This document shows, piece by piece, positions 43,763 through 52,778 of a DNA stretch of 64,000 bases; the stretch's first letter is position 1; the number at the start of each line of letters is the position of its first letter. The notes under the pieces were generated by a model. The model saw only the letters and a list, made by a program, of their open reading frames with translations. It ran no database searches and was not told where the DNA came from. The position numbers were made by a program, and so were the translations under genes. Where the stretch lies: assembly GCA_030431975.1 (NCBI GenBank), contig JAUIHP010000011.1, forward strand, positions 1 to 64,000, given 5' to 3'. This DNA is from a bacterium. Its GTDB lineage: Bacteria > Eisenbacteria > RBG-16-71-46 > CAIMUX01.

Positions 43763-45223
43763 ATGTCACGGATCACGAAGACTCTGATGGGTCGACTACG
43801 TAATCGAAACACGGCCGTCGGCAGCCGGACTGCCGGCCTGAACGCCGGGTTGTCCGCAGGACTGACTGCCGGCCTGGCTGCAGGATTGTCCGCAGGTCTG
43901 CTCGTCTGCCTCTCGTCACCAGCTTCGGCCAAGGTGTCGGGCGCGGAGGCAGCCAAACTCGGAGGGGAACTGACTCCGGTCGGAGCCGAGACCGCCGGGA
44001 ATGCCGACGGATCCATCCCGGCTTGGAACGGCGGTATCACCACGCCGCCCTCCGGCTATCAGCCCGGAGACTTTCACGTCGATCCGTACGCCAACGACCA
44101 GCCGCTGGCTACGATCACGGCAGAGAACGTCGACAGCTATCGGGACGTGCTCTCTCCGGGACAGATCGCAATGTTCGAGCGCTATCCCGAAACGTGGAGC
44201 ATGAAGGTCTATCCGACACACCGGAGCGCGAGCTATCCGCAGCGGATCTATGACGCGATTGCGGCCAACGCCACGACTGCCGAGCTCGTCGACGGCGGCA
44301 ACGGTGTCGGCAACTGCGGCGAAGGCGTTCCGTTTCCGATTCCGCAGAGCGGCGTCGAGGTGGTTTGGAACCACCTGCTTCGTTTCCGCGGCGAGTCCGT
44401 CAGTCGAAAGCTCGGACAGGTCGCACCGACTTCGGGCGGTAGCTACACCATGGTCATGATCGACGACAGTGTCCTTTGGAAGTACATGCTGCCCGGTTCG
44501 ACCGTCGGTTCGATCAACAACCGTCTCGGCCTGTTTCTGCAGAGAGTGACGTCGCCGGCCCGTCTGGCCGGTTCCATTCTGCTGGTCCACGAAACACTCG
44601 ACCAGACGAAGGAGCCGCGGAAGGCGTGGGTCTACAATCCGGGACAGCGCCGCGTCCGGCGCGCACCCAACGTCGCGTACGACAATCCCGGGACCGCCGC
44701 CGACGGCCAGCGGACCAGCGACCAACTCGACGTCTTCAACGGCTCTCCGGACCGCTACGACTGGACGCTCGTCGGCAAGAAGGAGATGCTCGTCCCCTAC
44801 AACTGCTACGCGCTGCACAGCCCGGAGCTCAAGTACGACGACATCATTCAGGCCGGTCACATCAATCCGGAGCACCTGCGCTACGAGAAGCATCGCGTTT
44901 GGGTCGTGGACGGCAAGGTCAAGGACGGAACGAGCCACGTCTATGCCCGCCGTACGTTCTTCATCGACGAAGACAGCTGGCAGATCCTGGTCGCCGACCA
45001 GTTCGATGCCCGCGACGAGATCTGGCGGGTCTCCGAGGCGTACGTCATCAACTATTACGAACAGCCCCTGATCTGGGATACTCTTCAGGTGCACTACGAT
45101 CTACAGAACGGTCGGTACCTCGCCTTCGGTTTCAACAACGAAGGAAACATCGAGGAATTCGATCTCGACCTGAAGGAAGCGGACTTCACTCCGGAGGCGC
45201 TGCGCCGCGAAGGGCGGCGTTGA
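43763..45223 (+). CDS. DUF1329 periplasmic protein
   Basis: Exported protein of 486 residues. The N-terminal 50 residues are an unusually long signal peptide whose core is six AGLx repeats. The mature part has the DUF1329 blocks: AAKLGGELTPVGAETAGNADG, IPAWNGGI, MKVYPTHRSASYP, GVEVVWNHLLRFRG, RVRRAPNVAYDNPG and YCKY-type LKYDDIIQAGHINP. The fold is LolA/LolB-like, so it may carry a lipid across the periplasm. GGAGG lies 11 bases before ATG 43763; the ATG at 43745 overlaps that site and is rejected. Its stop overlaps the next start (TTGA). Confidence 0.92.
   Translation: MSRITKTLMGRLRNRNTAVGSRTAGLNAGLSAGLTAGLAAGLSAGLLVCLSSPASAKVSGAEAAKLGGELTPVGAETAGNADGSIPAWNGGITTPPSGYQPGDFHVDPYANDQPLATITAENVDSYRDVLSPGQIAMFERYPETWSMKVYPTHRSASYPQRIYDAIAANATTAELVDGGNGVGNCGEGVPFPIPQSGVEVVWNHLLRFRGESVSRKLGQVAPTSGGSYTMVMIDDSVLWKYMLPGSTVGSINNRLGLFLQRVTSPARLAGSILLVHETLDQTKEPRKAWVYNPGQRRVRRAPNVAYDNPGTAADGQRTSDQLDVFNGSPDRYDWTLVGKKEMLVPYNCYALHSPELKYDDIIQAGHINPEHLRYEKHRVWVVDGKVKDGTSHVYARRTFFIDEDSWQILVADQFDARDEIWRVSEAYVINYYEQPLIWDTLQVHYDLQNGRYLAFGFNNEGNIEEFDLDLKEADFTPEALRREGRR
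43829..43900 (+). repeat. Six 12-bp repeats in a signal peptide
   Basis: Six in-frame 12-base units encode (T/N/S/A)AGL six times in the hydrophobic core of the DUF1329 signal peptide. Units one and four are identical (ACTGCCGGCCTG); three and six differ at one base in the glycine codon. Confidence 0.88.
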
Positions 45224-46311
45224 CGCATGCGAACATTCGGCGAGAGCACGATCATAGGAAACGTTCTTCGACCGGGGCCATAGGCTCCGGTCGACTTGTC
45301 CCCCGGTCCGGCCCGGAGCACTCGGCCGGACTTCTTTCGCTGCTCGCCAGCGGCCTTCTCTTTCTTTTGATTCTGTTCGGACTGTTCGGTCCCTTGCGAC
45401 CGAACCTCGCAACGGCTGCGGACCTTCTCGTTCTCGACGTTTCGGTTCTGGAAGACGGCTCCCTCGTCGCCGTCGGGGATCACGGAAACATCCTTCTTCG
45501 TGGCCCTGCTCCGACGGATTCCTGGACCGTATCCTCCGTTCCGACCGATCGCCTGATCTCGGCGGTCTCGTTCACCTCCCCAACCGTCGGCTGGGCCGTG
45601 GCACACGACGCACTGATCCTGCAGACGACCGACAGTGGCCGAGTTTGGAATCTTCGGTACGAAGATCCGGATGCGCGGGCGCCGTTCCTTGATGTCTGGT
45701 CTTCCGGGGATACCCGAGCCATCGCCGTCGGTGCGTATGGATTCTACGTCGAAACGAGTGATGCCGGGAACAGCTGGGAGGACCGGTTGGTCGACGCGGA
45801 CGAGCCTCACTTCTATTCGATCGCATCGAGCTCGAACGACTCCCTCTACATCGCCGGCGAGTTCGGAACCGTTCTTCGATCCGGCGATCAGGGTCTCTCG
45901 TGGACCCGCCTGACAACTCCCTACCCGGGCACGCTGTTCGGAGTCCTTCCGATCGTCGACGACACCCTTTTGATCTACGGCCTTCGCGGAAACCTCTACC
46001 GATCCGAGGACGCGGGCGACAACTGGAGTCAAATCGATCTCGGCACGACGGCTTCTCTTCTCACCGGATCCGTGGGTACCGACGGTCGCGTTCTTTTGGC
46101 AGGGTCCGCCGGAGCGATGTTCGAATCGAGGGACGGCGGACGGACTTTCGTTTCCCTGGGCCGCAACGATCGACTTCTGCTGACCGGAATGGCGGAAACC
46201 TCCGACGGGATCTGGCTCTGCTCCGAGCAGGGAGTCTTCGGTCCTGACGGAAGCAAGAACGTACTGCCACGCGCACCCGTCGTCATCGCGCCGGAAAGTG
46301 ACGAACCATGA
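45220..46311 (+). CDS. YCF48/BNR-type beta-propeller, exported
   Basis: Predicted periplasmic propeller of 363 residues. An N-terminal hydrophobic helix (SLLASGLLFLLILFGLFG) is followed by repeated blades with the Asp-box/BNR-like motif (TTDSGRVWNL, TSDAGNSWED, SGDQGLSWTR, SEDAGDNWSQ, SRDGGRTFVS), as in photosystem assembly factor YCF48. No ATG precedes the signal helix in this frame. TTG at 45220 overlaps the DUF1329 stop (TTGA) and is taken as a coupled start. Its stop overlaps the RND gene start by ATGA. Such propellers often act as assembly or scaffold partners for the RND protein. Confidence 0.87.
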   Translation: MTHANIRREHDHRKRSSTGAIGSGRLVPRSGPEHSAGLLSLLASGLLFLLILFGLFGPLRPNLATAADLLVLDVSVLEDGSLVAVGDHGNILLRGPAPTDSWTVSSVPTDRLISAVSFTSPTVGWAVAHDALILQTTDSGRVWNLRYEDPDARAPFLDVWSSGDTRAIAVGAYGFYVETSDAGNSWEDRLVDADEPHFYSIASSSNDSLYIAGEFGTVLRSGDQGLSWTRLTTPYPGTLFGVLPIVDDTLLIYGLRGNLYRSEDAGDNWSQIDLGTTASLLTGSVGTDGRVLLAGSAGAMFESRDGGRTFVSLGRNDRLLLTGMAETSDGIWLCSEQGVFGPDGSKNVLPRAPVVIAPESDEP

Positions 46312-48617
46312 TCCAATCTCTTTCCGGCTTTCTCTTCGGAAGACGACCGATCGTGTTGATCGGCCTCGTGCTCGTCACGATCTTCCTCGGGTACCGGTGT
46401 TCGCAGTTACGGATCGACGCCGGGTTCGAGAAACTGCTTCCGCTCGATCATCCGTACATGAAGACCTACGTCGAGCACCGCGACGCCTTCGGCGGGGCCA
46501 ACCGGCTGCTCATCGCGGTCCGTTCCAAAGACGGCGACATCTTTCAGCCCGAGTTCTTCCAGACATTGAAGGACGTGACTGACGCCGTCTTCTTTCTACC
46601 GGGTGTCAACCGCAGCACCGTTCAGTCTCTGTTTACGCCCAACGTTCGTTTCATCGAGATCGTCGAGGGTGGATTTGCCGGCGGCAACGTCATCCCGGCC
46701 GACTTCCAACCGAACCCGCACGACCTCGCCGTCGTTCGCGACAACGTGCTCAAAGCAGGAATCGTCGGACGCCTCGTCTCCAATGACTTCACCGCGGCCA
46801 TGGTCACTGCACAGCTCGCGGAGACCGATCCCAATACCGGCGAGAAGCTCGACTACACCGAAGTCGCGCACCGTCTCGAAAGCGACATACGCGAGCGCTT
46901 TCAGAGCGAGGACATCGACATCCACATCCTTGGCTTTGCCAAGATCATGGGAGACATCGCGGACGGGGCCGCCGGAGTGGTTCTGTTCTTTGGTATCGCA
47001 CTGGTCGTAACCGCCATCCTCGTCTACCTCTTCACGCACTCGGTCCGGCTGACTGCCCTACCCCTCTTCTGTTCGATCATCGCGGTGATATGGAGTCTCG
47101 GACTCTTGGAGCTCATCGGCTTCGGGCTCGACCCCATGTCTTTGCTCGTTCCCTTTCTGGTCTTCGCGATCGGCGTCTCGCACGGCGTGCAGATGGTCAA
47201 CGCCTACGGATCGGAAGTGGAGCAGGGAGCTCGCGGCGACGAAGCGGCTCCGGCGGCATTTCGTCGTCTCGCGGTGCCCGGTTGGACCGCGCTTCTCAGC
47301 GACACCGTCGGCTTCCTCACTCTCCTTCTGATCAAGATTCGGATCATTCAGGAGTTGGCGCTAACCGCAAGCCTGGGCGTGCTCGTCATCGTGGTGACGA
47401 ATCTGGTCCTGTTGCCCGTGCTTCTCTCGTACCTCGACCTCGGCGATCGATATCGCGACCGACTTCGTCGAAACGCCCCCAAGAAGGAACCGACCTGGCG
47501 TTTCCTTTCGCGCTTCAGCGACGCCCGCTTCGCGCTGTTCCCGATTGCCGCCGCCATCGCTCTCGCCTTCTTCGGCCTTTCGAGAGCCGGGGACGTGGCC
47601 ATCGGAGACACCCATGCCGGCGTCCCCGAGCTTCGCCCGGAGTCACGCTACAACACCGACACAGCCATCGTGACGGACAAGTTCTCGATCGGGCTCGACA
47701 TTCTGAGCGTGATCGTCGAGACCATCCCCGACGGCTGTGTCGAGCACGACATCATGGACCGAATCGATCGTTTCGCGTGGTACATGAGCGGGGTCCCCGG
47801 CGTTCAGTCGGTCATCTCACTGCCGCAGATCGCCAAGACCATCAACGCGGGTTGGAACGAAGGGCATCCGGCCTGGCGGGTTCTTCCCGAGAACAGCTCT
47901 TCACTCTCCCAGGCCGTCTCACCCGTCGATACGTCCACCGGCCTGCTCAACAGCAATTGTTCCGCGATGCCCGTCATGTTGTTCCTCGAAGACCATCGCG
48001 CCGAGACGATCGAAACCGTCGTCGACGCGGTCGAATTGTGGTCCGATGAAAACGACAGCGATCGCCACCAGTTCCGTCTGGCAACTGGCCATGTCGGGGT
48101 TATGGCCGCGACCAACGAAGTCGTCGAGGGCGCGCAGTTCAAGATGCTCATCTACATCTACGTCGCGGTCACGCTGCTTTGCCTCATGACCTTCGGTTCG
48201 CTGCGGGCCGTTCTCTGCATCATCCTGCCGCTGAGTCTCGTTTCCATTCTGTGCTACGCGCTGATGTCGATGCTCGGGATCGGACTCAAGACGACGACCC
48301 TTCCGGTCACTGCGCTCGGTGTCGGCATCGGGGTCGATTACGGGATCTACATCTTCAGTCGGCTGCGGGAAGAGCTCAAGGATGGCGTCTCGTTGACGGA
48401 AGCGTTCCTGCGGACACTGAGGGTCACAGGGAACGCGGTCTTGGTTACGGGATTGACGTTGGCGGTCGGCGTCTCGACCTGGATCTTCTCGGCGCTGCAG
48501 TTTCAGGCCGACATGGGTGTGTTGTTGACGTTCATGTTCCTGGCGAACATGGTTGGGGCGGTTGTGCTGCTGCCTGCCCTGGCTCGGGTGCTCTTCCGGC
48601 GCCAGGGCAACCAGTGA
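46308..48617 (+). CDS. RND-superfamily (MMPL/HpnN-type) transporter
   Basis: Membrane protein of 769 residues with two copies of the MMPL module. Each copy has one helix, a large periplasmic domain, then five helices (first helix 13-30; helix clusters near 230-370 and 615-760). Sequence landmarks include FAIGVSHGVQMVNAYGSEVE and LPVTALGVGIGVDYGIYIFSRLREE, where acidic residues in the helices carry the proton relay. Relatives move lipids, hopanoids or mycolates. ATG at 46308 overlaps the previous stop. It is the last gene of the GDSL / DUF1302 / DUF1329 / YCF48 operon; the operon probably moves a hydrophobic substrate to the outer membrane. Confidence 0.93.
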   Translation: MIQSLSGFLFGRRPIVLIGLVLVTIFLGYRCSQLRIDAGFEKLLPLDHPYMKTYVEHRDAFGGANRLLIAVRSKDGDIFQPEFFQTLKDVTDAVFFLPGVNRSTVQSLFTPNVRFIEIVEGGFAGGNVIPADFQPNPHDLAVVRDNVLKAGIVGRLVSNDFTAAMVTAQLAETDPNTGEKLDYTEVAHRLESDIRERFQSEDIDIHILGFAKIMGDIADGAAGVVLFFGIALVVTAILVYLFTHSVRLTALPLFCSIIAVIWSLGLLELIGFGLDPMSLLVPFLVFAIGVSHGVQMVNAYGSEVEQGARGDEAAPAAFRRLAVPGWTALLSDTVGFLTLLLIKIRIIQELALTASLGVLVIVVTNLVLLPVLLSYLDLGDRYRDRLRRNAPKKEPTWRFLSRFSDARFALFPIAAAIALAFFGLSRAGDVAIGDTHAGVPELRPESRYNTDTAIVTDKFSIGLDILSVIVETIPDGCVEHDIMDRIDRFAWYMSGVPGVQSVISLPQIAKTINAGWNEGHPAWRVLPENSSSLSQAVSPVDTSTGLLNSNCSAMPVMLFLEDHRAETIETVVDAVELWSDENDSDRHQFRLATGHVGVMAATNEVVEGAQFKMLIYIYVAVTLLCLMTFGSLRAVLCIILPLSLVSILCYALMSMLGIGLKTTTLPVTALGVGIGVDYGIYIFSRLREELKDGVSLTEAFLRTLRVTGNAVLVTGLTLAVGVSTWIFSALQFQADMGVLLTFMFLANMVGAVVLLPALARVLFRRQGNQ

Positions 48618-48627
48618 TCCAGCCCGC

Positions 48628-50265
48628 TCAACGAACGACCGTGACCTTCTGAGACCACGCGTAACCATCCGCGAGACGGCGAACGAAGTAGACACCGGAT
48701 GGAACGTGCGATCCCGACTCATCCCTGCCGTTCCAGGAAACGCTCTCCCCACCATCTCTAGAACTTCCTGATCCGAGGTCCCGCACCACGCGTCCCCGAG
48801 CGTCGAAGACCGTGTACTCCGGAGTGGAGTTCGAAGTCGATCCCGAGCTTGTTCCGAAACCCTCTCCCTGGAAGAGAATCGCCAAGTCGCCTGTGGAGTA
48901 CGGCATCGGCGCGACCATGAGTCGTCCCAAGGCCTGCGGCTGCGGCACCGACGTCGTGTTCTCATCGATCGCTGCCCGGATAATCCAGTCGCCGGTCACG
49001 CCGAAAAGGCTCGATCGGAACCAGTTGTTCGAGGTGAAGATGAAGTTGCGGTCGACGTTGATGTTTCCGTCCGTGTCGCGGGCAATGGATGGCGTCCCGG
49101 CGTGCTGGAACTGAATGCCGACGCGGAAGGCTCCCGGCACCTCGATGCCCTCTGAGGAAAGGTCGATGACGTTGATGGCGTCGTCGGCCCCGGTGAGCTG
49201 GTAGTCGCCGGAAAACAGCTCCGGTCCCGGGTCGAGTTCTTCATCCGTGTCGTCCCAGATGCGCAGCGTGACGGTTCGGACTCCGGTCGCTCCTCCGAAG
49301 AGGAGCTCGACGCGATTGAGGTCACAGGGACAGGCAACGCCGGGTACCAGTCGAACCGCTCCGATCTCGCCGGCGACGAATCCACCCTGGAATGCGGCCG
49401 ACTGCCCGTCCTCCCACCCGTCGTTGCGGAGGATGTTCGATCCGCAATCTACGGAGACGTCCGTGACGTTGCTACGGTTGATAACTCCGCTTCCGTTCAG
49501 AATGATGCAGTCGGACCCTTCCGGCTCTGACGCCACCGTGACGTTGTAGGCGCTGCCGTCGGAGAGGGCTGTCGGGAATGTGAACGGTCCGTTCGAGGTG
49601 ATGAGGAGATCGTCACCACCGTTGTTTTGCAGCACGACGTTTCCGGCAAACCCGGTCAGCGTTCCACCGACGGTGAAGCCGCCTCCGGTCGGAGTGGTCG
49701 TGGCTCGAATGATCCAGTCTCCGGTCAGTCCGAAGAGGTTGGAGCGAAACCACGTCCCGGCGGTGAAGATGAAGTTGCGGGTGACATCGATGGTTCCATC
49801 GTCGTCGCGGGCGATGGAAGGAAACCCGCTGTGTTGGAACTGAATCCCGACGCGGATGGGACCGTTGATGACGATGTTCTCCGGACTGAGGTCGATGACG
49901 TTGATGGCGTCGTCCGCGCCGGTGAGAATGTAGTCGCCGGAGAAAATCTCCGGCCCCGGATCATTGGTCAGCGCAGAGTCGTCCCAGATCCGAAGCGTCA
50001 CCGTCTGCTGTCCGGCTCCGCCCCCGAAGAGTAGGTCGACGGTGTTGAGTGCGCATGGGCAGGCTTCGGTCGGCACGAGGCGCACCGCGCCGATTTCTCC
50101 GGCCACGAAACCACCTTGGAAGCCGGCGTTCTGACCATCTTCCCAGCCGTCGTTGCGCAGGATCTCTGCGCTCGCTCCCGAGAACGCAAACAAAAGCAGG
50201 AAGGCGGCGATGTTCAAGACATGGATGTGAGTGCGAACTGGGGTGCGGAAACGAGGGAGTCGCAT
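48628..50265 (-). CDS. Secreted protein with duplicated domain and FlgD/T9SS-like C-terminal module
   Basis: Predicted secreted protein of 545 residues. A signal peptide (1-33) is followed by two near-identical ~165-residue domains (about 35-195 and 280-440; each begins ILRNDGWEDGQ and has FQGGFVAGEIGAVRLVP, CPC and GVTGDWIIRA or GLTGDWIIRA). Between them is a ~80-residue beta module (VGGTLTGFAGNVVLQNNGGD...VSVDC). The last ~85 residues are a FlgD/type-IX-like sorting module (YTVFDARGRVVRDL...SWNGRDESG...SGVYFVRRL). GGAGG lies 4 bases before the ATG. Function unknown; it is cell-surface or released. It converges with the RND gene, 10 bases apart. Confidence 0.88.
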   Translation of the reverse strand: MRLPRFRTPVRTHIHVLNIAAFLLLFAFSGASAEILRNDGWEDGQNAGFQGGFVAGEIGAVRLVPTEACPCALNTVDLLFGGGAGQQTVTLRIWDDSALTNDPGPEIFSGDYILTGADDAINVIDLSPENIVINGPIRVGIQFQHSGFPSIARDDDGTIDVTRNFIFTAGTWFRSNLFGLTGDWIIRATTTPTGGGFTVGGTLTGFAGNVVLQNNGGDDLLITSNGPFTFPTALSDGSAYNVTVASEPEGSDCIILNGSGVINRSNVTDVSVDCGSNILRNDGWEDGQSAAFQGGFVAGEIGAVRLVPGVACPCDLNRVELLFGGATGVRTVTLRIWDDTDEELDPGPELFSGDYQLTGADDAINVIDLSSEGIEVPGAFRVGIQFQHAGTPSIARDTDGNINVDRNFIFTSNNWFRSSLFGVTGDWIIRAAIDENTTSVPQPQALGRLMVAPMPYSTGDLAILFQGEGFGTSSGSTSNSTPEYTVFDARGRVVRDLGSGSSRDGGESVSWNGRDESGSHVPSGVYFVRRLADGYAWSQKVTVVR

Positions 50266-50450
50266 GAAGCCTCCAAAGGTGGCGGGGACGGAGCAGCGTA
50301 CGATCGCCGCGTGGAATGAACCGGGAAGAGTCTATCAACGGTTGCCGGTGCCAGCCAACATCCACGACGAGTCCTTTCCCGTCGGGGCTGCCCAGAAACT
50401 GAGTCGTTTCGGGACGGTCGGCGCGAACAGAACAACGACAGGAAAGAGCC

Positions 50451-52640
50451 TTACGGACTCCCGGACACGATCCAGTCCGCAATCAATCGGCCTGCTTCCT
50501 CGACCTGATCTGCACGGAACCAGTAGGGCTGAAAGTCGAGCACAACAGTTCGACCCTGTTGCGTCGATTCCATCGTGTCCGCCGTGGTCGACTGATAGCG
50601 CCAGGCAACCACAGCGTTTTCGTAGCCGGCCCGTATGGAGCCGTACCTCAGGGTCGTGTCCATCGTTATCGGGGCATAGATCGGATCCAATCCGGGAATC
50701 TCGACCGGAAGGCGAGGGCTCGAGCGGAATCCTTCCCAATCCACGATACCGCCCCGAAAGCGAAACTTGTCTTCCAAGATGTATGGGTCGCGGTACACCG
50801 GATCGATCTCGATCTCCGGAAACGAAGGGTTCAACGGCCGCAAGCCGATCAGTCCTGACGCCTCCCGTTGAGGCAACTCGGACTGAGAACCGTGCGTCGC
50901 AACGGAGACGACTTCACTCCGGATCTTCAGGAAGCGATAGATGAACGAGTCGGTACTGAAGTCGGCTTCGTCTTTTCCCCGCCCCGGCGCGGCCTTGGGG
51001 TAGCCAAAGTCTCCCCTGCGTTCGACAAGAAAAGAGCTGAGACGTCCCCCGGTCATGAAGAGGCGACCTCCACCCGAGAGATAGCTGCTCAGTATCGAGC
51101 GACTCTCCTGAACTTCCCAGAGCGGCTGGGTGCTGACGGTGGCCGAAACCTGGGAATGCCAAATGACGGTGGAGTACCGGGCCAGGGACTCCAGTGTGAC
51201 TTCGGCCAAACCGACCGGCGTACTTCGCTCTGGATTCCCATAGATAGACAGGTGATCGACGCCTCCCTCGTCGAACCACTTTCATAGGAGAGTCGTAGCA
51301 AGGAACTCGTCGTGCTCTGCATCGGTCGGGGGTACGCGGCTGAACTTGGAATCGTCGATGACGAGAACAGGACGTTCGAAGGTGAACGGAACGACCGTGA
51401 TCTCGACAAGCTCGATCACTTCCCTGTCCGGCCGATCCCGATCATCGCGGGCTTTGATCCAGAGCTGATGCCGACCAGCCTCGCTCGCGTCAAAGACCAC
51501 CGGAAAATCGACGCCGGTTCTATCGCTCCACCCGATCCATCCGCCTATTCCTCGCGGATCTTCCAGCGTTTCATCCTCGGGATCGGGTATGTCGATAGCG
51601 TAGTTGACGGGTCCCGGTCCTCTGCCGTACTGGCTGGCGTCTACGATCCACTCGAAGTTAAGTGCCGTTTCACTCGGGACGGATACTTCCCAGGTTGGGG
51701 GACGACCCACGAAGGCGAACTGCCCGACGTTCCGCTCCGAAACCATGAGGACCGGAACTCCGTCGCCGATCCGTACGATGAAACGGAAGAGATTGCGGCC
51801 CTCTTCCAGGTCCGGCTCGGTCGCACCGGCTTCGTCGATCGCGCGCACCGCGAAGGCCAGCTGATCCCCCTCTTCCACCCCAGGCAGACCAACGCTTCGG
51901 ATACCACCGGACACTTTCTTCCAAGCACGAGTATCAGCTTCCCCTTCCATTTCGAGATAGAGGTTGGATCCCACGCGAATGGAGTCGGCAATCTCCTCGG
52001 GCGGATCCAGCACGATGTTGTCGATCCGAACGAGTCGGTACTCCCATTCTGTAGGAGCCCGGCTCTCGTTGGTTGCATCAAGGTCGGTGCCGGCCCATTC
52101 GATGACTTCGTTTTCGAAGAGCCGTTGAAATCTGTCTGATGTCACAGACGGTGTGGTGATTCGACTGCTCGGAGCGACGGTTCGAGCGTTGAAACGCTGA
52201 CTCCGGGTCGTCGAGACAGCACCGTCATCGTCGAAGGCGCGAACATGGAAAGAGTGCCAGTCCGTGGCCGTTCCCGGCTGGTCTCGATCCGGCATGGTCG
52301 CCGAAAAGACCAACCCCACCTGCGATTCGGTAGTGTACTGCCACGCGTCGGTCCTGGAGGTGTCGTCCGTCGCGTATTCGTACCCGGCGACGGTCCCATC
52401 GGTGTCCGTTCCGTTCCATCGAAACTGCACTCTGTAGTCGACGCCGATCGGCTCCTTCGTCGCCGCGCCTCCGGTGATCTCGACTGTCGGAGGAGAATTC
52501 GAGTCTTCAGGATCGCTACGTTTGTCCTCCGGAGTGAAAAGGCAATGGATCTGAAGGAGCGACAGCAGAAAAGCAACGACAAGGAGGACAGGACCACTCG
52601 GTGTTCCGAGCGACAACGCCTTCTGACGAGATGGAGTCAT
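50451..52640 (-). pseudogene. Ig-like surface lipoprotein interrupted by one in-frame TGA
   Basis: One 730-codon frame carries a single internal TGA at 51284-51282 (codon 453). Upstream are a signal peptide, an Asp/Glu/Pro linker and Ig/fibronectin-like beta domains (YRVQFRWNGTDTDGTVAGYE, WHSFHVRAFDDDG). Just before the stop a new domain starts (VLVIDDSKFS...DEFLATTLL). After the TGA the same frame continues with coding character (KWFDEGGVDHLSIYG, ARYSTVIWHSQ, SGGGRLFMTGG) to 50451, like a ThuA/glutamine-amidotransferase-like fold. A CGA-to-TGA change would give LLRKWFDE. It may be a young nonsense pseudogene, a sequence error or a read-through gene. ATG at 52640 has GAGAGG 7 bases upstream. 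Confidence 0.8.
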
Positions 52641-52778
52641 GGCACGACCTCTCACGGGATGGGTCTAATGTGAAAGAGAGGTATTGTCGCGACTTTATCA
52701 CAGGATCGCTGACGGCTGGTGGGTTGCCGGCGGGGCTTCGCCGACGTCAGCCGAGCAAGTTCCTGCTACAGTCGGACC

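Noticed and set aside
51256-51284. Selenocysteine insertion at the in-frame TGA
   Set aside because: The hairpin is slightly closer to the TGA than usual for bacterial SECIS, no Cys/Sec redox context exists, and GC-rich DNA forms such stems often; kept only as an alternative in the finding.
51282-51285. ATGA at the interrupted lipoprotein as a coupled second gene in another frame
   Set aside because: The frame opened by that ATG is Arg-rich and closes after about 120 codons, while the original frame continues with clear domain sequence.
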